Below, in pieces: positions 55,760 to 63,509 of a DNA stretch of 64,000 nt; within the stretch, counting starts at the first letter, position 1, and each line of letters begins with the position of its first letter. A program made the translations under genes and the position numbers. The notes beneath the pieces are model-generated. The model was not told the DNA's origin and searched no databases. It saw only the letters and a list, made by a program, of their open reading frames with translations. This DNA comes from Flavobacterium sp. BFFFF1 (lineage in GTDB: Bacteria; Bacteroidota; Bacteroidia; Flavobacteriales; Flavobacteriaceae): NCBI RefSeq assembly GCF_002256285.1, contig NZ_NKJE01000005.1, positions 65,246 through 129,245 of the forward strand. Reading direction: 5' to 3'.

Positions 55760-56707
55760 ATGCCAAAAATCCTGATTATCGGTGCCTGCGGACAGATAGG
55801 AACCGAGCTTACCCAAAAACTCCGAAGCATTTATGGAACGGATAACGTAATCGCTTCGGACATCCGGAAGCTCAATACCGAAATGGTGAACTCGGGCCCG
55901 TTTGAAGTAGTCAATGCGCTGGATTTCAACCAAATTGAGCACCTGGTCGAGAAACACCATATCGAGGAAGTGTACCTGATGGCCGCACTGCTTTCCGCGA
56001 CCGCCGAGAAAAACCCTGCATTTGCATGGGACCTGAATATGAATTCCTTATTCCACGTGCTGAATTTAGGCAAAGCCAAAAAGATCAAAAAGATTTTCTG
56101 GCCTTCCAGTATTGCGGTTTTCGGACCTACCACGCCCAAAGAAAATACGCCGCAATACACGATCATGGAGCCTTCTACCGTGTACGGCATCAGCAAGCAG
56201 TCCGGCGAAAGGTGGTGCGAATATTACCACCACATTTATGGTGTCGATGTGCGCAGCATCCGCTATCCGGGACTGATCAGCTGGTCAACACCTCCGGGAG
56301 GCGGGACTACGGATTATGCCGTTGATATATACCACAAGGCGCTATCCCAGGGGAAGTATGAATGTTTCCTGAGTGCCGGGACCAGGATGCCGATGATGTA
56401 TATGGATGATGCGATTAATGCGACGGTTAAAATTATGCAGGCACCGGTTGAACAAATTAAAATACATTCTTCGTACAATCTGGCAGCGATGAGTTTTACA
56501 CCCACGGAGATTGCCGCCGAGATTAAAAAGCATATCCCAGGATTTGAAATCACCTATGCGCCGGATTTCAGGCAGAAGATTGCGGACAGCTGGCCCGCCA
56601 GTATTGATGACCAGGAAGCCCGCAGGGACTGGGGCTGGACGCATCAGTACGATCTTGAAACCATGACCGTCGACATGCTGGAGCATCTGGCAGACGAAGC
56701 AAAATAA
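55760..56707 (+). CDS. tdh: L-threonine 3-dehydrogenase, SDR (epimerase-like) type
   Basis: 315 residues from MPKILIIGACGQIGTELTQK, which contains the Rossmann GxxGxxG motif. Typical extended-SDR features are SSIAVFGPTTPKENT and the YGISK catalytic Tyr-x3-Lys (in TVYGISKQSGERWCEY). The remaining LISWSTPPGGGTTDYAVDI and MMYMDDAINATVKI match the SDR-type threonine dehydrogenases, which oxidise threonine to 2-amino-3-ketobutyrate, the substrate of Kbl at 1720-2913. Monocistronic. Confidence 0.9.
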   Translation: MPKILIIGACGQIGTELTQKLRSIYGTDNVIASDIRKLNTEMVNSGPFEVVNALDFNQIEHLVEKHHIEEVYLMAALLSATAEKNPAFAWDLNMNSLFHVLNLGKAKKIKKIFWPSSIAVFGPTTPKENTPQYTIMEPSTVYGISKQSGERWCEYYHHIYGVDVRSIRYPGLISWSTPPGGGTTDYAVDIYHKALSQGKYECFLSAGTRMPMMYMDDAINATVKIMQAPVEQIKIHSSYNLAAMSFTPTEIAAEIKKHIPGFEITYAPDFRQKIADSWPASIDDQEARRDWGWTHQYDLETMTVDMLEHLADEAK

Positions 56708-56736
56708 AAAACCGCCCCAATACTTTGGGGCGGTTC
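56705..56736. terminator. Bidirectional terminator between tdh and lipoprotein gene
   Basis: AACCGCCCCAA pairs with TTGGGGCGGTT around a 4-nt loop. The minus strand has a T run (plus A at 56705-56710); the plus strand has only TT. Confidence 0.8.
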
Positions 56737-56758
56737 TGCGAATAACTAATTCAAATCA

Positions 56759-57349
56759 TTATGGGGCCTGTACGATAGTCGGCCTTAGTGATTCCAGGAC
56801 GGCTACAACGTCTGTATACAATTGCGTGTTTGCAGCAACGCCATTAGCCTGTGCTGCAGCACCTACGTATCCTTCAAATTTTGTGTAATCAGCGTTTGTT
56901 GATTTCACACCCATCCTCGAGTTCATAGCAGGATTGTGCGCCGCTGCCATAGACAGTCCGTTGTACGTATTTACAGCATTGGTGCCACCTGTGTTAAACG
57001 AGAAGAAGTCGGTAAGGTTGTCTACTAAGAAGGCGAGGTTGGTCGTATTGCCAGCGCCTACTTCAGCAAGTAACGGGGCGAAGTGCGCCGATAAATTCCC
57101 TGAAGCATTGGATTGTACGTCGGCAACAATCAGGCCAACGGTAGAGTTTACCACTTTGCGGTAGCTCAAACGTCCCTGCTCAATCATTTGCCCTGCATTG
57201 TCCGGATCGGCAACCATAGTCGTTCCGCCCAATCTTTCGTAGATTGAAGGGGTTACTGGTTCATTGTCGTCATCATTGTTACATGATACGAACGTTACGC
57301 CGGCGAATAGAAACATCGCCAATAGTGCGCCTTTGTTAAACTTTGTCAT
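56759..57349 (-). CDS. Lipoprotein resembling group 1 truncated hemoglobin
   Basis: 196 residues with a lipoprotein signal (FLFAGVTFVSCNNDDDNEP). SIYERLGGTTMVADPDNAGQ is like the YERLGG start of truncated globins; later FFSFNTGGTNAVNTYNGLSM and AAAHNPAMNSRMGVKSTNAD align with the globin F-helix region, with His in AAHNPAM as a possible haem ligand. If right, it is a membrane-attached globin that handles oxygen, NO or another small ligand. The sequence is more Ala/Asn-rich than cytosolic globins, so binding is not assured. The neighbouring gene encodes a membrane protein 16 nt upstream. Confidence 0.6.
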   Translation of the reverse strand: MTKFNKGALLAMFLFAGVTFVSCNNDDDNEPVTPSIYERLGGTTMVADPDNAGQMIEQGRLSYRKVVNSTVGLIVADVQSNASGNLSAHFAPLLAEVGAGNTTNLAFLVDNLTDFFSFNTGGTNAVNTYNGLSMAAAHNPAMNSRMGVKSTNADYTKFEGYVGAAAQANGVAANTQLYTDVVAVLESLRPTIVQAP

Positions 57350-57365
57350 AAGATATTATTTAGAA

Positions 57366-57803
57366 TTAATTGAATACGCTTTGTACCGCGAGTGCGAATT
57401 TGTATTTGAAGCTCTTCGGGTCCATGGCCGGGCAAACCTGTTTTGAGGCCAGTTCACGGGGTACCGTAAACATTTTGGCATCATAGTGGCCCTTTGCCAT
57501 CAGTTGGTTAAAGACTTTCTGGGAATCCGTAAAACGGTTGTCGTGAAAGTACACGACCACGTTGTTTTTGACGATAATGCTGTCGGAGGTAATCCCTTTA
57601 ATGCTGCGCAGGTTTTGGCAGACATCCTTTTTCTTAGCGGCGTCAAGCGGCTCGCTAAAGTCGATTCGGCTCACCTGGATATTGGGAACGTCAAGTTTTA
57701 ATGGCCTTGACATCGCAATATGGGCAACGAGTACGACAAACAATACCAGCACTGTTCCCAACAGCGACAGGATTGCAATCTTGATTTTTTTGCGTGTTTT
57801 CAT
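57366..57803 (-). CDS. Single-span membrane protein, cotranscribed with the globin-like lipoprotein
   Basis: 145 residues with an N-terminal membrane helix (KIAILSLLGTVLVLFVVLVA). The outer part (about 45-115) has a ferredoxin-like beta-alpha-beta pattern (IQVSRIDFSEPLDAAKKKDV, TSDSIIVKNNVVVYFHDN), with two Cys (DVCQNLRSIKG, KQVCPAMDPK). It is 16 nt upstream of the globin-like gene on the same strand. Unknown family; it may anchor or reduce the lipoprotein's cofactor. Confidence 0.6.
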   Translation of the reverse strand: MKTRKKIKIAILSLLGTVLVLFVVLVAHIAMSRPLKLDVPNIQVSRIDFSEPLDAAKKKDVCQNLRSIKGITSDSIIVKNNVVVYFHDNRFTDSQKVFNQLMAKGHYDAKMFTVPRELASKQVCPAMDPKSFKYKFALAVQSVFN

Positions 57804-57940
57804 AAATCTGATTATTGGTTAAACAATGGCTAATCAGAAACAGTTACGCAATAAGAAGGGGTTGGGTTTTAAATGGGAGGAAAATTCCTGTAATTTATAT
57901 TTATTATAAATAATTCAGGAGTCAGATCCCTGCGGTTTGG

Positions 57941-58441
57941 CTATTCGCTTTTCAGCTTTTCCAGGATCTTGTCGTCGAAATTTGCTTTCAATTGGATGAC
58001 TTCATCGGTGTTGTCATTTGGAATGGTGATGGAGAGTACATAGTGGGCAATTTTCCACTGTCCATCTTCTTTTTTCAGGACACCGGAGCCACGGCAGACC
58101 TTCATCCAGGTGTCCAGCAACTCGTCAAACCAGGCAATTTTGCCATCTTCACTGAAATAGATGTGGCGTTCCAATGCCTTAAAGTCCCATGCTTTCCCTT
58201 TTTCAAAAAACGGTTTTGCGAAAGCGATAAAGGCATCTTTCGTCCAATGCTCCGTGGGATCTGTGCCAATGAAAACGGCATCTGTTGACAGTTTTGAAAA
58301 ATAGGCTTCAAAGTTGGCTTCCGCTGCGGCTTTGTGCCAACTGTCCAGCACTGCACTGACTTCAACACGTTGTTTTTCTGTTTGCGCCGATAACGACAGT
58401 GTTATGAACAACAGCAGGGCAGGCAATAACTTTTTCATCAC
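57941..58441 (-). CDS. Exported NTF2/SnoaL-like protein
   Basis: 166 residues with a signal peptide (KKLLPALLLFITLSLSAQ). The NTF2-like fold is seen in VLDSWHKAAAEANFEAYFSK, STDAVFIGTDPTEHWTKDAF, AWFDELLDTWMKVCRGSGVL and KKEDGQWKIAHYVLSITIPN, as in the YybH/SnoaL-3 subgroup, which bind small ligands or act as isomerases. No specific substrate can be suggested. It lies downstream of amtB with 39 bp between. Confidence 0.85.
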   Translation of the reverse strand: MMKKLLPALLLFITLSLSAQTEKQRVEVSAVLDSWHKAAAEANFEAYFSKLSTDAVFIGTDPTEHWTKDAFIAFAKPFFEKGKAWDFKALERHIYFSEDGKIAWFDELLDTWMKVCRGSGVLKKEDGQWKIAHYVLSITIPNDNTDEVIQLKANFDDKILEKLKSE

Positions 58442-58480
58442 TTTAAATTTTGCTAAAAGTACAAAATTATGTCAGATGTA

Positions 58481-59878
58481 TTAAGGCTTTTCGTGTATCA
58501 GGTTTAAGATGCCCACCGGTTCCGCTTTGTGCTGGTCCAGCGATTCGTCGTGTTGCGACAGGTCGAGCCCCTGCTGTTCCGCTTCCTCAGACACGCGCAG
58601 CGGAATAAAGACATTGGTGACTTTAAACAGGATTAACGACCCGACAAACGTGAATACCGATACCAGTACCAGTGCCATCATGTGGTGTGAAAACACGCCC
58701 CACCCGCCATGCAGCAGGCTGGCATTCTCGCCCTGTGCAAAAATGGCGGTCAGGATCATGCCCATGATGCCGCCGATCCCGTGGCACGCAAAGACATCGA
58801 GCGTGTCGTCTATCTTTTTCATGATTTTGGCGTTCAGGACTTTATTGGAGACGATGGCGGTGATAAAACCGAAGAAGATGCTTTGCGGAATGGTGACATA
58901 GCCCGCGGCAGGGGTAATGGCGACAAGTCCTACGACCGCACCTACGCAGGCCCCCAGCGCGGAAACCTTCCTGCCGTTGAGGCGTTCAAAGAAAATCCAG
59001 GTGAGCATGGCGGCTGCCGAGGCGGTGGTTGTTGTGGCAAAAGCCAGGGCGGCGGTTCCGTTTGCCGCGAGGGTGGAGCCGGCGTTGAATCCGAACCAGC
59101 CAAACCACAACATGCCTGTTCCCAGAAGTACAAAAGGAATGTTTGTTGGGATGTGGCTGCTGTTTTTCCGTTTGCCCAAAACCAGCGCGCCTGCGAGTGC
59201 TGCAAAACCGGCGCTCATGTGTACGACGGTACCACCGGCAAAATCCTTGACGCCAAAATAGGTGCCGAGGATGCCATTAGGGTGCCAAACAGAATGGCAG
59301 AGCGGGGCATAGATCAGTAAGGTGAACAGGCAGATGAACAACAGGTATGAAATGAAGCGTACGCGTTCTGCAAAAGACCCTGTAATAATCGCTGGGGTGA
59401 TGATCGCAAACTTCATCTGGAACAACGCAAACAGCAGGAACGGGATGCTTGATGCCATCTTCAGGTGCGGTAGTACGCCCACATGGTCAAAGAATGGGAA
59501 CGACAAAGGATTCCCGATGACACTGTAGAATTGCCCATCGATATAAAATCCTAAGGGTTCTCCAAACGCAAGGCTGAAGCCTACCACAATCCAGATCAGG
59601 GTGACCACGCCCAGGCAGATGAAACTCTGCAGCATGGTTGAAATCACATTCTTCTTGCCGACCATCCCGCCGTAGAAGAAGGAAAGTCCGGGTGTCATCA
59701 GCAGCACGAGGCAGGAGGCGGTAAGCATCCAGGCGACATCGGCGGCATTGATCTGGTCGGTCGTTCCAAATTGGGACAGCACTTCCGGAGTATCGGGCGA
59801 AGGTTGCCAAAACAGCCCGGCGATGGCCACTACACTAATCACGATAAATGAAACAATCCAGCGTTTTTCGATTTTCAT
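58481..59878 (-). CDS. amtB: Ammonium transporter
   Basis: 465 residues with eleven or twelve membrane segments. Family signatures are ADVAWMLTASCLVLLMTPGL SFF (split here), YGGMVGKKNVISTMLQ, GTVVHMSAGFAALAGALVLG (pore His), GWFGFNAGSTLAANGTAALA and DVFACHGIGGIMGMILTAIF (second pore His). It admits ammonia/ammonium. The product lacks a PII gene neighbour here. Two palindromes lie close upstream of the start and may regulate it. Confidence 0.96.
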   Translation of the reverse strand: MKIEKRWIVSFIVISVVAIAGLFWQPSPDTPEVLSQFGTTDQINAADVAWMLTASCLVLLMTPGLSFFYGGMVGKKNVISTMLQSFICLGVVTLIWIVVGFSLAFGEPLGFYIDGQFYSVIGNPLSFPFFDHVGVLPHLKMASSIPFLLFALFQMKFAIITPAIITGSFAERVRFISYLLFICLFTLLIYAPLCHSVWHPNGILGTYFGVKDFAGGTVVHMSAGFAALAGALVLGKRKNSSHIPTNIPFVLLGTGMLWFGWFGFNAGSTLAANGTAALAFATTTTASAAAMLTWIFFERLNGRKVSALGACVGAVVGLVAITPAAGYVTIPQSIFFGFITAIVSNKVLNAKIMKKIDDTLDVFACHGIGGIMGMILTAIFAQGENASLLHGGWGVFSHHMMALVLVSVFTFVGSLILFKVTNVFIPLRVSEEAEQQGLDLSQHDESLDQHKAEPVGILNLIHEKP

Positions 59879-59896
59879 AACAGTATTTTTAAGTTA

Positions 59897-59956
59897 TACC
59901 CCATAATTCATGGGGTAAAATTAAAAAAATATTGTTTTAAATGGGTTGATACCCTA
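59897..59956. promoter_or_regulatory. Palindromes upstream of amtB
   Basis: TACCCCAT (59897-59904) and ATGGGGTA (59910-59917) form a perfect 8-bp inverted repeat starting 19 bp before the amtB ATG. A second, ATGGG-TTGAT-ACCCT (59941-59956), lies 24 bp further upstream. Both share TACCC/GGGTA half-sites. They could be an operator or an mRNA hairpin over the translation start. Confidence 0.5.
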
Positions 59957-60009
59957 AAAAAATAAGCGATATCGAAATAGTGGTTGTGTTTTCTGAATCA
60001 CTCGCACAT

Positions 60010-60037
60010 AAAAAAAGCCACGTGCGAACGGTGGCTT
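60010..60037 (-). terminator. Terminator after the first PH-like gene
   Basis: On the minus strand AAGCCAC and GTGGCTT enclose a 9-nt loop and TTTTTAT follows. Confidence 0.75.
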
Positions 60038-60058
60038 CTATGGGAGGTGAGGTGCAGT

Positions 60059-60370
60059 TTAGGCAAATTCCTTATGCCGAAACCACGAAATGAGTTCTTT
60101 ATAGGCTTCGCGTTCCTCAGTTTTGATGGTGATCGAAGCCCGGGTGCCATCTTTGTTTAAGATGTGCAGGCGGTAGCTTGACGTGATGTAGTATTGCAGC
60201 GCCCGGCCGATCATTCCGGAAAAGGGCAGGGCCTTTCGGTGGGACAGGTGCATGCTGTAGATGGATTGCAGCGGAAACAACTGTATTCTATTGTCTTCAC
60301 TCAGAACGAGGATGTCATCCTCGATGGTAAACGGTGCGTTCGGATAGGGGTTATTTGGCGTCATAATCAA
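60059..60370 (-). CDS. Small PH-like protein, copy A
   Basis: 103 residues (or 101 from the second Met). PNNPYPNAPFTIEDDILVLS, SEDNRIQLFPLQSIYSMHLS, SYRLHILNKDGTRASITIKT and YKELISWFRHKEF make a beta-sandwich-like pattern. The protein at 60584-60907 has the same layout (NPY, xxDDxxxL, HI.KDxxR, final helix), so these are paralogues, with copy B one bit longer in the middle. PH/GRAM-like is a guess from the pattern. No function known. Each copy has its own terminator. Confidence 0.65.
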   Translation of the reverse strand: MIMTPNNPYPNAPFTIEDDILVLSEDNRIQLFPLQSIYSMHLSHRKALPFSGMIGRALQYYITSSYRLHILNKDGTRASITIKTEEREAYKELISWFRHKEFA

Positions 60371-60520
60371 GATTATTTATTTTCCAATTCACAAAGGTCT
60401 CGATAAACAAATGTTAAATGTTATAAGATTCCCATGCGGATTTATGTTTTAACAATGTGAAGTATGAAACGGGGCAGGCAGTTTACGCGTTTGCTGTGGT
60501 GTCCTGGGCCCGTTACAGGC

Positions 60521-60549
60521 AAAAGAAAAGCCGCTCCAATTGAAGCGGC
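60521..60549 (-). terminator. Terminator after the second PH-like gene
   Basis: On the minus strand GCCGCT and AGCGGC enclose TCAATTGG, then TTTTCTTTT. Confidence 0.8.
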
Positions 60550-60583
60550 AATTTCCGGATGTATATAGAGATATAGAAGTGCG

Positions 60584-60907
60584 TTAGGAGGCCGGATGCA
60601 GCTGGCGTTCGCGAACTACGTTGACCAGGTCCGTAAAATACCAGCAGTCGTCGCGTGACATTTTAATAACGATCCTGTTTTGGTCTTTGGTATGGATGTG
60701 CAGTTTGTAGCTTTCGTCATCGATATCCACCATCAATCCCATAAATGCCGGGAAATAGGTTGTTGTTGTCTTTCTGAAATGCATTTTGTGGATGTCATTC
60801 AGCGGCAGGCTAAATGCTTTTCCTTTAAAATTGAAGTCCACAACATCGTTGCTGATTTTCACATACGGGTTCCGCGGGTTGATCGAGGGTTTCATGTTGT
60901 TGCTCAT
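60584..60907 (-). CDS. Small PH-like protein, copy B
   Basis: 107 residues, starting MSNNMKPSINPRNPYVKISN. Shares strand order and short motifs with the gene at 60059-60370: NPYxxI...D, LPLNDIHKMHFRK against FPLQSIYSMHLSHRK, SYKLHIHTKDQNRIVIKM against SYRLHILNKDGTRASITI. Soluble, no signal. The two genes lie 213 bp apart in the same orientation, each with a terminator, and so look like a tandem duplication with separate transcription. Function unknown. Confidence 0.65.
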   Translation of the reverse strand: MSNNMKPSINPRNPYVKISNDVVDFNFKGKAFSLPLNDIHKMHFRKTTTTYFPAFMGLMVDIDDESYKLHIHTKDQNRIVIKMSRDDCWYFTDLVNVVRERQLHPAS

Positions 60908-60978
60908 TTATTTTACAAAGGAAAAGAAAACGTTCCGGTATGTGTATCAGGATTTTAGGGATTTGTTATGATTTAAAG

Positions 60979-61041
60979 GGGTGCTGGGTGTTGGGTACTG
61001 GGTACTGGGTGTTGGGTACTGGGTGCTGGGTGTTGGGTTTT
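60979..61041. repeat. Heptamer tandem array, GGGTxxT
   Basis: Nine in-phase 7-bp units: GGGTGCT, GGGTGTT, GGGTACT and similar. It opens a 500-bp gene-free region that ends at vsr. Confidence 0.92.
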
Positions 61042-61070
61042 GGTAGTGTGGACTCGCTTTGACTCGCACT

Positions 61071-61136
61071 AGTATCGCACTAGTATCGCTTTAGTATCGC
61101 ATTAGTAACGCTTTAGTAGTACACTAGTGGCGCTTT
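61071..61136. repeat. 11-bp tandem array, second locus
   Basis: Six in-phase 11-bp units: AGTATCGCACT, AGTATCGCTTT, AGTATCGCATT, AGTAACGCTTT, AGTAGTACACT, AGTGGCGCTTT. They are the reverse complement of the units at 9805-9870 in a shifted frame. From here to vsr nothing else is recognised except the palindrome at 61325. Confidence 0.9.
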
Positions 61137-61324
61137 ACGGGAACATTACTTGCGCATGCAACGGCATGGCTTTGCGGGGGCAGCCCGATGGTCAAATTTA
61201 CGCCGCACCAGTTGGTTGTGGCGCGTCCTTATCGCGGGGACTTCCCTAACCTATTTACCTTACTATCCCATCGTGTCTTCTCCATATTTCGTTCGTATTT
61301 CGCTCGGGTATTGTTGGGGTTTTG

Positions 61325-61350
61325 TTCGACGAAAACCGATTTTCGTCGAA
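61325..61350. repeat. Perfect 11-bp inverted repeat near the restriction operon
   Basis: TTCGACGAAAA and TTTTCGTCGAA flank CCGA. It lies 66 bp beyond the vsr stop, on the downstream side of the operon. No T run follows on either strand. Confidence 0.7.
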
Positions 61351-61415
61351 GGAATTGGGGTAAAGGGCTGTGAAACCCGAAGGAATGTCGAAGGAGGTTC
61401 GGAGGGGAGGGGTCG

Positions 61416-61838
61416 TTATGGGATTGGATTTTTGGACGAAAGGTGGTGTTCGATAGTTGCGATGACGGTGGGGAGGTCTTTTTTGATTTGGTTGGTCCAG
61501 AAGCGGAGGACGGTCCAGTCGGATTGGATGAGGTGGGTGTTGACTTCGTTATCCCGCTCGATGTTGCGGCGTATTTTCTTATCCCAGAACTCAGCGTTGT
61601 TTACGGGTTTCTTCTTGGTCTCAAAATCCTTCCCGTGGAAAAACTCTGAATCAACAAAGATGGCGATCCTGAGTTTCTTAAAAGTGATGTCCGGTTTGCC
61701 GAAGACGGTTTTGTTGTTTTTTCTATATCGGTATCCCAATGCCCATAACGCTTTTTGCAGCCGAACCTCATCTTTGGTCGCGGTGGCTTTGATGGCCGCC
61801 ATGTTTTTTGAACGTTGTTCTTTCGAGTGAGGATCCAT
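61416..61838 (-). CDS. vsr: Very short patch repair (Vsr) endonuclease
   Basis: 140 residues of the Vsr family, which nick at T:G mismatches from deamination of 5-methylcytosine. RSKNMAAIKATATKDEVRLQ is the conserved start; VFGKPDITFKKLRIAIFVDS carries the catalytic Asp and FFHGKDFE the His. The protein contains no cysteine, so the structural zinc site of E. coli Vsr is absent, a variant also recalled from relatives. Its start immediately follows the McrC-like stop (TAA, ATG), so it is the last gene in the operon. The presence of Vsr predicts a 5-methylcytosine methyltransferase nearby. Confidence 0.93.
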   Translation of the reverse strand: MDPHSKEQRSKNMAAIKATATKDEVRLQKALWALGYRYRKNNKTVFGKPDITFKKLRIAIFVDSEFFHGKDFETKKKPVNNAEFWDKKIRRNIERDNEVNTHLIQSDWTVLRFWTNQIKKDLPTVIATIEHHLSSKNPIP

Positions 61839-63509
61839 TTACTCAAGCATTTTAATTGTAAAGTCATCAAGTAAATTCAGAAGTTCCACATTTATTTCAT
61901 CTTTTTCATGGAGAGCGAGCAGCAATGTACTTTCTTGGATTTTTATCGCTTTGCCATTTAGTATCTTAAAGTTCGTGTTGACAAATTCAGGTAATGAATC
62001 ACCGAAATCTTTTTCATAAAATCTATAATGACATGCAGATGGATCATTGAAGTATTCTAAAAATTCATGTCTAAATTTTTCTTTCGCAGATTCTCTAAAT
62101 TGATTGATTCTCCCACTGTTCGAATGGGTATAGGATTTGAGTACGAACAAGAAATTTATTTTATATTGCAATACAAAAAGGGTGTCTCTGTCAAATAACC
62201 TTCCTTCGAAATGATAAGAGGTTTTAGGGGCACTATACTTTATTAATTCCGGAGTGTCAAAATTGTTCTCATCATACAAATGTCCATAAATGAAAAAATT
62301 CGGAGATATGTTGTAACCTTCAGTAGTTTCATCTCTATAGCGAGTATTGGGATACGGTTGATTACGGTTAAACAAATCAATATTATGCTGAATTACATTT
62401 TTAGCATATGTGAATTGTTTGTATGTAGAAAGTTTTCCTGCTTCGGCATTAGACTTGTAATACTTAGAGTCTCCAATGTAAAAAATATTCTCAGTATCAA
62501 TCAGAGACTTGTATTGAAAAATATGATCTATTATTTTACCGTCTTCGTTATGCTTTAACTTTTGTATTGATATACTATCAACAGAGTTGTCATATATATC
62601 CTCTGTGAAAAGTTTATCAACCATATCTTCAAAAACTATATTGTAATTCCTAACCGATATAAATTCTTCTTTTTTTCTTTTTGGACTGCTAAGATCTGTT
62701 TTACTAAAATACAATTCGCACAATTGATACATTCTTTTCAGAGTATCCGCAAAATATCGGTGTTTGATTTTACGAAGCCTGGAAAGCCCGGTTCTCTGTA
62801 ATTTTTCAAAGTTATGTCCTGTAATTATTCGGTAAGTTTTATCAAACGATATTGGCAAATCATGCTCTGTTTTAAAATGATTTAGAATTGAAAAGAAATA
62901 ACTTAATAATTCCTCTTCATCATTTACCTTTTTTTGGTTGTTCCGAATCTCGGTATATAAAGGCAGTTTCTTTGATACGATAATCGGTAGCGATGTGCGG
63001 ATTGTTTTCTCCCATTTTGCTTTTTTCGCCTGATTTGAGATGAACTCAATATGGCGGTAAAGAATAGTGTTTTTATTCTTTTTGTAAAAATTTGTAAAAG
63101 TTAAAACGAGGTCCAGATAGGAATACTCATTTAAACCAAGATTAGAGTTTAATTCGAAACTTTGGCTGCTATCAATAATAATTGTACTTCTGTAACGCTT
63201 CTTGAATTCTGCAAGACTATTGTAGAAATAGACTAAAAGTTGTCGTATCCAATTATAGTTGGAATCATGCTTAAAAGAAATTTGCAAATTAGAGTCAAAT
63301 AAATCCTGAGGTGTAAATCCGAAAACTTTTCCTTCCTGAATAAATACTTTTGGAAGAATATAAACAACGTTTTTAGTAAGAAGTGAATGGTAATACCCTA
63401 CGCAATTGATGGTTCCGAAATATCCATCCTGTATGAAGAATTTTGGATCGTCAAAAATCTCCAAAAGAGAATCTAAACTGTATCGTTCACCTTCAATGAG
63501 TATTTTCAT
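61839..63509 (-). CDS. McrC/LlaJI-like restriction nuclease subunit
   Basis: 556 residues, AT-rich coding. A long N-terminal region precedes a nuclease core, with VFEDMVDKLFTED (near residue 295), IIDHIFQYKSLID and FYIGDSKYYKS (near 345), a PD-(D/E)XK Asp and Asp-x-Lys pattern. The start overlaps the McrB-like stop by 4 nt (ATGA). The combination of a McrB-type ATPase/GTPase and a separate McrC-type or LlaJI-type nuclease is a GTP-driven restriction enzyme that cuts methylated or otherwise marked DNA. The exact LlaJI versus McrC assignment is from memory of family patterns. Confidence 0.8.
   Translation of the reverse strand: MKILIEGERYSLDSLLEIFDDPKFFIQDGYFGTINCVGYYHSLLTKNVVYILPKVFIQEGKVFGFTPQDLFDSNLQISFKHDSNYNWIRQLLVYFYNSLAEFKKRYRSTIIIDSSQSFELNSNLGLNEYSYLDLVLTFTNFYKKNKNTILYRHIEFISNQAKKAKWEKTIRTSLPIIVSKKLPLYTEIRNNQKKVNDEEELLSYFFSILNHFKTEHDLPISFDKTYRIITGHNFEKLQRTGLSRLRKIKHRYFADTLKRMYQLCELYFSKTDLSSPKRKKEEFISVRNYNIVFEDMVDKLFTEDIYDNSVDSISIQKLKHNEDGKIIDHIFQYKSLIDTENIFYIGDSKYYKSNAEAGKLSTYKQFTYAKNVIQHNIDLFNRNQPYPNTRYRDETTEGYNISPNFFIYGHLYDENNFDTPELIKYSAPKTSYHFEGRLFDRDTLFVLQYKINFLFVLKSYTHSNSGRINQFRESAKEKFRHEFLEYFNDPSACHYRFYEKDFGDSLPEFVNTNFKILNGKAIKIQESTLLLALHEKDEINVELLNLLDDFTIKMLE

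Noticed and set aside
61150..61830. 226-codon plus-strand frame
   Set aside because: It is the antisense shadow of vsr plus repeat-rich flank; the minus-strand Vsr has clear family motifs.
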